The translations under genes were made by a program, and so were the position numbers. This document shows positions 17,876-25,348 of a stretch of DNA of 64,000 nucleotides, piece after piece (within the stretch, counting starts at the first letter, position 1; each line of letters starts with the position of its first letter). Under the pieces are notes generated by a model, which was not told where the DNA came from, ran no database searches, and saw only the letters and a program-made list of their open reading frames with translations. Source of the DNA: Flavobacterium sandaracinum (lineage in GTDB: Bacteria > Bacteroidota > Bacteroidia > Flavobacteriales > Flavobacteriaceae); NCBI RefSeq assembly GCF_004349135.1, contig NZ_SMFN01000005.1, forward strand, positions 32,844 to 96,843, given 5' to 3'.

Positions 17876-19328
17876 TTTGTCTTTCTTTTTTGTTATTGTA
17901 ATAAATTGATATTGTGACGAATAAAATAAGTGAAATACTTATTCCGTAAAGGTTTGCGTCTAAGTGTTCCGGTAGTTTTATTCCTAAAGGAAGTTTGTTC
18001 TCTGTGACGATTAGCAGGATTGTGGTGGCACCGCCAAAAAGCATGCTCCAAAAAGCAGCTGTTGGATGGCTTTTTTTCCAAAATAAAGCGCCTATTACTG
18101 GAACGAATAATCCTGAAACCATGAAAGCGTAGGAGTACAGCATTAGTTCTAGTACATTTTGCATTTGGGACGCAATTAAAATGGCAAGAAAACCAACGAT
18201 TAAGGTGACCATTTGTGAAAGTCGAAGCTCTTTTTTATGACTTAATTCTTTTTTTGAAAACTTAGCAATAATATCAGTAACAATATTTCCTGATGCCGCC
18301 ATTAAACAACTATCTGCAGTAGAAAGTATTGCCGAAAAGTAGGAGGAAAGCATCAATCCCATTAATCCTACAGGCAATATGGTGGCCAGTAAAATAGGCA
18401 ATCCCATTTCGCTGTCCATATTGGCTGCATCAGTAATGCCATCAAACATTCCTTTTGTTGCCGCCACTTTTGCCAGCATTCCCAGAATTACTCCCATAAA
18501 TGCCATTATTGGCCATTCAAAAACCCCGGCAATCATCCATGCTTTTTTCGCTTCTTTTTCGCCTTTGCTGGCATAAATCCGTTGGTACAAAGTCATTCCT
18601 ACAAACCAAATGGGAATAATGGTTATGGACCAGTTTAGAATCTGATACCATTTCACATTAGTCAGCGAGAGATATTCAGGTGCTAAGGTGGTTTTGATCG
18701 CATCATAACCTCCTACGGCAGTATAGGCAATAGGAATTCCTATGAATACTAACCCTCCAATTAAGATTAACCATTGGATCGTATCGGTATAAATGACGGC
18801 TTTTAATCCTCCAATAGCGGTATAAATTACTGCGATTAGGCCCATGACAATTAATGCAGTTTGTAAATCAAGTCCTTTTATGGTTGCCGAAGCTAATTTG
18901 GCTCCAGCCAAAACCTGAGAACTCGTAAATCCGATATATCCAATAGCAGAAATAATTCCGGCCAGCAGCGCCACTTTAGCGTTATAGAAATGATTAAATA
19001 TTTGCGGAAAAGTAAAAAACTTGTATTTGTGTCCTAATGCGCTTACTTTTGGAATAAGAAAAACGGCACTCAACCAAGCGCCTAGAAGTCCGGTGAAAAG
19101 CATCCAAGAACCAGATATTCCCATTGTAAAACCAAGTCCGCCTAATCCTATTGAGAATCCACCGCCAACATCAGTGGCAACAACGGATAAACCAATGTGC
19201 CAGCTGCTCATATTTCTGCCACTTACGTAGAAATCTTCAGCAGTTTTATTTTTGTTAAAAAAGTAAACACCAACGCCTAACATTGCTAACATATAAACAA
19301 CAAAGATTGCATAATCTATTATGTGCAT
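17856..19328 (-). CDS. Sodium:solute symporter (SSS family)
   Basis: 490 residues with about 13 hydrophobic segments. SSS signatures include VATDVGGGFSIGLGG in TM2, SQVLAGAKLA in TM5, and a C-terminal sodium-site region SSYFSAILSTADSCLMAASG. Relatives carry proline, pantothenate, sugars or other organic solutes with Na+. The operon (acetyltransferase, amidohydrolase and two racemases downstream) suggests uptake of an amino acid or acylated/D-amino acid. First gene of the operon, with a -7 box about 183 nt upstream. Confidence 0.88.
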   Translation of the reverse strand: MHIIDYAIFVVYMLAMLGVGVYFFNKNKTAEDFYVSGRNMSSWHIGLSVVATDVGGGFSIGLGGLGFTMGISGSWMLFTGLLGAWLSAVFLIPKVSALGHKYKFFTFPQIFNHFYNAKVALLAGIISAIGYIGFTSSQVLAGAKLASATIKGLDLQTALIVMGLIAVIYTAIGGLKAVIYTDTIQWLILIGGLVFIGIPIAYTAVGGYDAIKTTLAPEYLSLTNVKWYQILNWSITIIPIWFVGMTLYQRIYASKGEKEAKKAWMIAGVFEWPIMAFMGVILGMLAKVAATKGMFDGITDAANMDSEMGLPILLATILPVGLMGLMLSSYFSAILSTADSCLMAASGNIVTDIIAKFSKKELSHKKELRLSQMVTLIVGFLAILIASQMQNVLELMLYSYAFMVSGLFVPVIGALFWKKSHPTAAFWSMLFGGATTILLIVTENKLPLGIKLPEHLDANLYGISISLILFVTISIYYNNKKERQNGIQTN

Positions 19329-19828
19329 ATTCTTAATTTTCGATTATTTAATAGCCTGAAAATGGAATTTTTCCAAAAGGCAAAAGATGCAGTAAGCTGC
19401 AAAAAAAAGATGATTTTTCAGAATAATATCTGAAATAAGGGATCTTAGATATAGGCATTAAAGTCAAAAAAAAAGACTTAAATAACCTCGAAATAAAATT
19501 TCGTATTTTACAAATATAAGGCGAATTATCTGAAAAAAGCTCTTAAAATGGGTAAAATGTGCTTTTTGTATGTAAAATCGCTTGTTTTGTGTGTAAATAG
19601 TCAAAGTGATTTGGTTTTTGTCAAAGTTTTATTCAATGCAGAAAAAGACAGATTTGAAGGTGTAATTGAATTGTTTTTAGAATGATTTTTTCAAAAAAAA
19701 TAAGCTATTGAAATAGCGTTGATGTTTATTTAAACTTTCTAAATAGGAGTTTTAAAAAAGATAAAATAAGGATATTTTATTCAAAAGAGATTTTTTATCT
19801 TTAGAAACTATTTTAATTCAAAAAATTC
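19329..19828. other. Divergent promoter region, no gene
   Basis: 500 bp between the symporter operon (minus) and the S15 hydrolase gene (plus). It holds the -7 box at 19511-19518 for the operon and, on the plus strand, TATCTTTA at 19796-19803, one base off the consensus, for the hydrolase. Between them are repeated AT-rich words (GTAAAAT, GTGTGTAAATAG) but no coding frame. Confidence 0.6.
19511..19518 (-). promoter_or_regulatory. -7 box (TATATTTG) of the symporter-racemase operon
   Basis: Perfect TAnnTTTG on the minus strand, giving an untranslated leader of roughly 180 nt, long for this organism. No TTG at standard spacing. Confidence 0.45.
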
Positions 19829-21679
19829 ATGAAAAAACTACTCAGTATTTCGCTTTTTTTTATTGGAGCACTATTATTTGCCCAAGACAATAAAGCAACA
19901 AATTATGTTTCGGATAATTATACTAAAAAAGAAGTGCACATCAAGATGCGCGATGGTGCAGAATTATTTACTGCTATTTACACTCCCAAAGATGTTTCTA
20001 AAAAATATCCGATTATAATGCAAAGAACGCCTTATAATTCTGGTCCATATGGAGAAGGTCAGTTCAAAAGAAGTATTTCTCCAAGCGAGACAATGATGAA
20101 AGAAGGTTATATTGTGGTCTATCAAGATGTTCGTGGTAGGTTTATGAGTGATGGATTATACGATAATATGCGTGGTTTTATTCCAAATAAAAAAGGAAGG
20201 ACAGCTACCGATGAAGCATCGGATACGTATGATACGATAGATTGGTTGGTGAAAAATGTGGCAAATAACAACGGAAATGTTGGAACTTGGGGGATTTCAT
20301 ATCCTGGATTTTACGCAACATATTCTTTGTTGAGTAATCATCCAGCTTTGAAAGCGGTTTCGCCTCAAGCGTGTATTGCCGATTTCTTTTTTGATGATTT
20401 TCATCATAATGGAGCATATTTGTTGAGCTATTGGAAAGTAACGCCATTATTTGGGCCACAAAAAACAAAGCGTACTACAGAGCCTTGGTATAAATTTACA
20501 AATACAGGAACAAATGATGATTATCAGTTTTTCTTGGATGCAGGTCCTTTGTCAAATTTGGATAAATATTATGGTAAAGAGAATGAATTTTGGCAGCAGC
20601 TTAAAGATCATTCCAGTTATGATGATTTTTGGCAAAAACGTGGCATTTTACAACATTTAAAAAATATAAAACCAGCGGTTATGACAGTAGGAGGTTGGTT
20701 TGATGCCGAAGATTTATATGGACCTTTGAATACCTACAGTACGATAGAAAAGAGTAGTAAAAACTACAACATCATCGTTATGGGACCATGGAGTCACGGC
20801 GATTGGGCTAGAAATTCAGCAAAACAAGTGATTGGTAATATTAATTTTGGAGATAGTATTTCTGGTTATTATCAAAAAAATATCGAAGCTAATTTCTTCC
20901 GTCATTTCTTGAAAAATAATGGAAAAGGTGAAAATAAATTACCGGAAGCGTATGTTTTTGATACGGGTAGAAAAGAGTGGAAAACCTATGAAACTTGGCC
21001 ACCTAAGAATACAGAGAAACAAGATTTCTTTTTGCAAGGAAGTCAATTGACAAAAATGGCAAAGCGAAATATCTCTTTTGAAGAATTCATCAGTGATCCT
21101 AAGAAACCGGTTCCTTATTCTGAAGACATTAAACAAGCAGGGCTTACGCCAAGGAAATATATGACAGATGATCAGCGTTTTGCTGCTCGACGTCCAGATG
21201 TTATTGTTTTTGAAACAGAAGTATTGGCCGATGATACCACATTAGCAGGAGAAATATTGGCTAAATTACAAGTTTCAACAACAGGAACGGATGCCGATTG
21301 GATTGTGAAAGTGGTGGACGTTTTTCCTAACGATGAACCAGAGACGAAAGATGTGGCTCCTTATTTGAAAATGAGCAATTACCACATGATGGTCCGCAGT
21401 GAAGTAATGCGAGGTCGTTTTAGAAACAGTTTTTCAAAACCAGAAGCTTTTGTTGCCAATGAGAAAACAGCAGTAAATATTAAGTTGCAAGATGTTTTTC
21501 ATACGTTCAAAAAAGGGCATAAAATCCAGATTCAGGTTCAAAGTACTTGGTTTCCGTTTATTGATTTGAATCCGCAAACGTTTGTTGATAATATATTTTA
21601 TGCTAAACCAGAGGATTTCCAAAAACAAACACATAGAATATATAACGACTCTAAAATTGAGTTTACAATATTAAAATAA
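19829..21679 (+). CDS. Secreted CocE/NonD-type S15 hydrolase
   Basis: 616 residues. Signal peptide 1-19 (ends LLFAQ). Alpha/beta-hydrolase core of the X-Pro dipeptidyl-peptidase/cocaine esterase/glutaryl-7-ACA acylase family: HIKMRDGAELFTAIYTPK near 37, VVYQDVRGRFMSDG near 97, nucleophile Ser157 in GISYPG, and His in GPWSHGDWAR near 325. The C-terminal jelly-roll domain (about 430-616) ends FVDNIFYAKPEDFQKQTHRIY, typical of this family. It probably hydrolyses esters or acyl-amides in the periplasm. Monocistronic with its own terminator. Confidence 0.92.
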   Translation: MKKLLSISLFFIGALLFAQDNKATNYVSDNYTKKEVHIKMRDGAELFTAIYTPKDVSKKYPIIMQRTPYNSGPYGEGQFKRSISPSETMMKEGYIVVYQDVRGRFMSDGLYDNMRGFIPNKKGRTATDEASDTYDTIDWLVKNVANNNGNVGTWGISYPGFYATYSLLSNHPALKAVSPQACIADFFFDDFHHNGAYLLSYWKVTPLFGPQKTKRTTEPWYKFTNTGTNDDYQFFLDAGPLSNLDKYYGKENEFWQQLKDHSSYDDFWQKRGILQHLKNIKPAVMTVGGWFDAEDLYGPLNTYSTIEKSSKNYNIIVMGPWSHGDWARNSAKQVIGNINFGDSISGYYQKNIEANFFRHFLKNNGKGENKLPEAYVFDTGRKEWKTYETWPPKNTEKQDFFLQGSQLTKMAKRNISFEEFISDPKKPVPYSEDIKQAGLTPRKYMTDDQRFAARRPDVIVFETEVLADDTTLAGEILAKLQVSTTGTDADWIVKVVDVFPNDEPETKDVAPYLKMSNYHMMVRSEVMRGRFRNSFSKPEAFVANEKTAVNIKLQDVFHTFKKGHKIQIQVQSTWFPFIDLNPQTFVDNIFYAKPEDFQKQTHRIYNDSKIEFTILK

Positions 21680-21728
21680 GATGGTAATCTGGTTCTGTGC
21701 TAAAAAAGCATTCCACTATACTAAAAGC

Positions 21729-21769
21729 AAAATCCCAATCTTTTTCTTTAAGATTGGGATTTTGTTTTT
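21729..21769 (+). terminator. Intrinsic terminator of the S15 hydrolase gene
   Basis: Stem AAAATCCCAATCTT/AAGATTGGGATTTT with a 7-nt loop and a following T-rich run. Confidence 0.92.
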
Positions 21770-21882
21770 AAATGACAGAGACTAAAATTAATCTAGTAAA
21801 TTCGGTTTTGAAAGATAGTTTTTCTTCTCTAAATAAATTGGCAGACAGCACTAAATCATTAATATATAAATGAGTTTAGTGC

Positions 21883-21916
21883 AAAAAAAAACACTCTGAA
21901 TTTCAGAGTGTTTTTT
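21883..21916 (-). terminator. Intrinsic terminator of amt
   Basis: Stem AAAACACTCTGA/TCAGAGTGTTTT flanked by A and T runs, usable from both sides, 21 nt beyond the amt stop. Confidence 0.88.
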
Positions 21917-21937
21917 AGATTTTATTTAAAAATCGAT

Positions 21938-23254
21938 TTATAAAAACTCACCATGTTGAGAAATATCCAAACCTAATTCTTCTTTTTCTTCACTTACACG
22001 AAGTGGAGTAATTTTGTTTACAATAAAGAAAAGGAAATAAGACATTGAAAATGCAAACACTGAAACCACAACTAATGCTGTTAATTGGTTTAAGAATAGT
22101 GTAGCATCGCCAAAAATTAGTCCTTGATTATCTCCTACAACAGAGTTGATTGATTTTGAAGCGAATACGCCCGTTAGAAGCATACCAACCATTCCACCTA
22201 CACCGTGGCAAGCGAAAACGTCTAAAGCATCATCAATTTTTCCTTTGTGGAAACTTCTAACCACTATATTACTCACAATACTGGCAAAAATTCCGATGAA
22301 CAAAGCATGAGGAATACTAACAAAACCTGCGGCAGGAGTAATCGCTACTAAACCTACAACTACACCTATACAAGCTCCCATTGCAGAAAGTTTGTGACCG
22401 AGAATTTTATCAAGAAATACCCAAGCCATTCCAGCGGCAGCGGCAGCAACAGTAGTCGTACCAAGTGCTTGAACTGCTAGGCCATTAGAACCTAATGCTG
22501 AACCTGCGTTGAAACCAAACCATCCAAACCACAATAAACCAGTTCCTAATAACACATACGTAATACGTGCCGGATTAACTTTTTGTCCTTTTCTTCTTCC
22601 TAAGAAAATGGCTCCTGCCAATGCTGCCCATCCAGCACTCATGTGAACTACTGTTCCACCGGCAAAATCCAATACTCCCATTTTAAAGAAAATACCATCT
22701 GGATGCCAAGTCATGTGTGCTAGTGGTGTATAAACAAGTAATATAAATAAAACCATAAATAGTAAGTATGCCCAAAAACGAATTCTTTCAGCGAAAGCTC
22801 CTGTGATTAAGGCAGGTGTAATTATTGCAAATTTTGCTTGGAACAAAGCAAACAGCATAAATGGAATTGTAGGAGCTAGACTCCAAGCTGTATCAGTACC
22901 TACGCCTTGAAAGAATAAATTCGGGATTGGATTTCCTATAACGCCACCAATCGTTGGTCCAAATGATAATCCGAAAGCGATTACAACCCATAATACGGTT
23001 ACAATTATCATAGCCATAAAACTTTGAAGCATGGTACTGATTACATTTTTCTTACCTACCATTCCACCGTAAAAGAAACCTAAACCAGGAGTCATGATTA
23101 ATACAAGTGCTGTAGCAACAATCATCCAAGCGGTATCGCCGGTGTCAAATTTGACAGCTTCAGCAGGCGCAGGGCTGTCTATTAGAAAATAATTTGAAAA
23201 AAGGGTTACTACCAAAATGGTGATCAATAATACACTTAAAATAATTTTTCGCAT
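21938..23254 (-). CDS. amt: Ammonium transporter
   Basis: 438 residues with an N-terminal signal-like segment and about 11 transmembrane helices. Amt signatures are TPGLGFFYGGMVGKKNV near 55-71, DFAGGTVVHMSAGWAAL near 195-211 (conserved Asp and pore His) and a second His in ACHGVGG near 348. The C-terminal tail SEEKEELGLDISQHGE is the conserved P-II interaction region. It conducts ammonium or ammonia through the inner membrane. No glnB/glnK gene is adjacent, so it stands alone. Confidence 0.95.
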   Translation of the reverse strand: MRKIILSVLLITILVVTLFSNYFLIDSPAPAEAVKFDTGDTAWMIVATALVLIMTPGLGFFYGGMVGKKNVISTMLQSFMAMIIVTVLWVVIAFGLSFGPTIGGVIGNPIPNLFFQGVGTDTAWSLAPTIPFMLFALFQAKFAIITPALITGAFAERIRFWAYLLFMVLFILLVYTPLAHMTWHPDGIFFKMGVLDFAGGTVVHMSAGWAALAGAIFLGRRKGQKVNPARITYVLLGTGLLWFGWFGFNAGSALGSNGLAVQALGTTTVAAAAAGMAWVFLDKILGHKLSAMGACIGVVVGLVAITPAAGFVSIPHALFIGIFASIVSNIVVRSFHKGKIDDALDVFACHGVGGMVGMLLTGVFASKSINSVVGDNQGLIFGDATLFLNQLTALVVVSVFAFSMSYFLFFIVNKITPLRVSEEKEELGLDISQHGEFL

Positions 23255-23521
23255 TGTTTTTAGTTTTAAATTTCGATAAAAATATAAAAATACTGAATAT
23301 ACCCCCTTAAAAAATCAGTTGAATGTTTAATTTTTATGATTTAAATAATCTACACCCCTTTTTATTGTAGGTATTATATAATTTAATCTTAATATCTATA
23401 ATTTGTTAAAATTAGGTTAAAGAAATTTTAGTATAAAGCCCAGTAACGCGTTATTATTAGAAAAAAAATCAACTGGATTCTAATTACGGGTTCTCATTTT
23501 CAACTAAAAATGGGTTAAACT
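23255..23521. other. Upstream region of amt, no gene
   Basis: About 270 bp of AT-rich DNA. C-tracts (ACCCCCTT, ACACCCC) are the only distinctive words. No TAnnTTTG box facing amt was found. Confidence 0.5.
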
Positions 23522-23561
23522 AAAAAAGGCACTAATTGTTTGGATTACAATTAGTGCCTTT
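23522..23561 (-). terminator. Intrinsic terminator of the amidohydrolase operon
   Basis: 15-bp stem AAAGGCACTAATTGT/ACAATTAGTGCCTTT, 7-nt loop, then a run of six T on the minus strand, just after the PH-domain gene. Confidence 0.92.
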
Positions 23562-23583
23562 CGATGCTGAAAATTATGTTTTT

Positions 23584-23961
23584 TTATTTCAACGTATGTT
23601 GACTTAAAATTTTATAGACTTCATTAATATTATTTCCACCTTTTCCAAATTGCTTCACAATTGGATTATTATCGTGGTTTAACCAAATTTTTAATTCGGC
23701 ATCCAAATCTAATATTCCTGCACTTTCTTTAGAGAATTTCTTGATACTAGAATATGGAATCGACATATAATCAACTTTGCTACCTACCAATTGTTTTTCG
23801 ACTAGAATCAGCCTTTTATTCGTAAAGATAAACATATCGCGAATGAGCTTATATGCTTTTTCAATTACCTCACCATCAATTAAGATAGGCTCGAATTCCT
23901 TCGAAACATTTTCAATGTTAACTTCAGATGCATTGCCTAAAATGGCGTTAAATAGTCCCAT
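23584..23961 (-). CDS. PH domain-containing protein (bPH_1 type)
   Basis: 125 residues covering one bacterial PH domain of the YvbH/bPH_1 type: DGEVIEKAYKLIRDMFIFTNKRLIL near 29-53, then SKVDYMSIPYSSIKKFSKES near 61-80. No signal peptide, so cytoplasmic. The function of this family is not established. It begins 9 nt after the stop of a secreted amidohydrolase and is the last gene before a strong terminator, so it is co-transcribed with the two amidohydrolases, although a functional link is not obvious. Confidence 0.85.
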   Translation of the reverse strand: MGLFNAILGNASEVNIENVSKEFEPILIDGEVIEKAYKLIRDMFIFTNKRLILVEKQLVGSKVDYMSIPYSSIKKFSKESAGILDLDAELKIWLNHDNNPIVKQFGKGGNNINEVYKILSQHTLK

Positions 23962-23970
23962 GATATTGCT

Positions 23971-25278
23971 TTATTTTTGATTGTATTTAGTCTTGTATCT
24001 CTCATTCAGCCTAGTTTGATGCGTTTCTAAACTGATCATTCTACCTTGAATAAAAGCATTTGTTAATTTATTGGTTCTCATATCTAAAGCATCACCTTCG
24101 GATATAAATAACGTAGCATCTTTTCCTTGCTCCAAGGTACCACACTGCGCATCAATTCCTAATATTTTTGCAGTATTCGAAGTGATTAATTGTAACGCTT
24201 TTTCTTTATCCATTCCGTAAGCAGCGCATGTTCCTGCTAAAAATGGTAAGTTTCTGGTATTCATCCTTTCATGAGCACCACTATTTTCTAAACCAACCAA
24301 AACACCTTTGTCGGATAATAATTTGGCTGCTTTGTATGGCAAATCGATATCATGATCATCATTGTCAGGCATGTCATGAACTCTCCTTAATAAGACACCA
24401 ATATTGTTTTTTTGTAATAATTCAGCAACTTTGTAGGCTTCATAACCACCAACAATAACCATTTTCTTAATACCATTTTCTTTGGTAAATTGCACCGCAT
24501 CTATAATTTGCTTTTCTTCATTGGCATGAATGAATAGCGTTTGGCTTCCGTCATATAGACCTTTTGTGGATTCTAAAACTAAATTTCTTTCCTTTGAACT
24601 TTCACCTAAATAGGCTTTGGCATTAGATAAAAATCCTGATAATTCTAAAATTTGTTTTGTATAATCTTTATTGGTTTCGATATTTCCAGGTTCAAATCGT
24701 GAGCCACCTCTTCTAAAGGTAGTCGGGAAATTTACATGGATTCCGTCATTTTCTTTTACCAAAGCATCTGTCCAGTTCCAGGCATCCAATTGAACAATGG
24801 AGGAAGATCCAGAGATTGTTCCACCACGTGGCGTGATTTGAGCCATTAAAATACCGTTGGGTCTCACGGTTTCTATTACTTTTGAATCGGCGGTGTATGC
24901 AATAATACTTCTTACATTTGGATTCATAACTCCAATTTCATCTTCATCATCGGATGATTTTACAGCATCAATTTCAACAAGTCCCAATGTAGAATTTGGT
25001 GCAATAAATCCTGGATAGACATGTTTTCCGCTGGCATCAATCGTTACATCGTATGCTCCTGCGGCTAGTCGGATTACTGTAGCATCCGCAACCAAAGTGA
25101 TTTTTCCATCCACAAATCCGATGGCGCTATTTTCAATTATTTCACCATTCCCTAAATGCGCTGTTGCATTAAGAATTAAAACAGATTTTAATTGTTTAGC
25201 GGCAGGTGTTTGTTGTGCTTTTGCAAGTATTGATATACTACATACTAACGCTAAGAGATATATTTTTTTACTAATCAT
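23971..25278 (-). CDS. Secreted amidohydrolase-family protein with degenerate metal site
   Basis: 435 residues. Signal peptide 1-21 (ILAKAQ). Composite-domain start KSVLILNATAHLGNGEII and end GTLEQGKDATLFIS are those of imidazolonepropionase-like amidohydrolases. However, where family members have PGxIDxHxH, this protein has VYPGFIAPNSTLGL (about residue 93), so the HxH metal ligands are missing, and the distal Asp region reads VGLENSGAH. It may be catalytically dead or use another chemistry. It follows a 996-residue relative by 70 nt. The pair is probably a conserved flavobacterial unit (from memory of similar neighbours). Confidence 0.85.
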   Translation of the reverse strand: MISKKIYLLALVCSISILAKAQQTPAAKQLKSVLILNATAHLGNGEIIENSAIGFVDGKITLVADATVIRLAAGAYDVTIDASGKHVYPGFIAPNSTLGLVEIDAVKSSDDEDEIGVMNPNVRSIIAYTADSKVIETVRPNGILMAQITPRGGTISGSSSIVQLDAWNWTDALVKENDGIHVNFPTTFRRGGSRFEPGNIETNKDYTKQILELSGFLSNAKAYLGESSKERNLVLESTKGLYDGSQTLFIHANEEKQIIDAVQFTKENGIKKMVIVGGYEAYKVAELLQKNNIGVLLRRVHDMPDNDDHDIDLPYKAAKLLSDKGVLVGLENSGAHERMNTRNLPFLAGTCAAYGMDKEKALQLITSNTAKILGIDAQCGTLEQGKDATLFISEGDALDMRTNKLTNAFIQGRMISLETHQTRLNERYKTKYNQK

Positions 25279-25348
25279 ATTTATACGTTTTTTAAAATTG
25301 CTTTGCTTTTTTATAAAAGCTCGGTTTTTTGAAATTCAAATTACTCCG

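Noticed and set aside
14078..19328. Metabolic island acquired by transfer
   Set aside because: Base composition and codon use look like the surroundings, and there are no tRNA, integrase or repeat boundaries.
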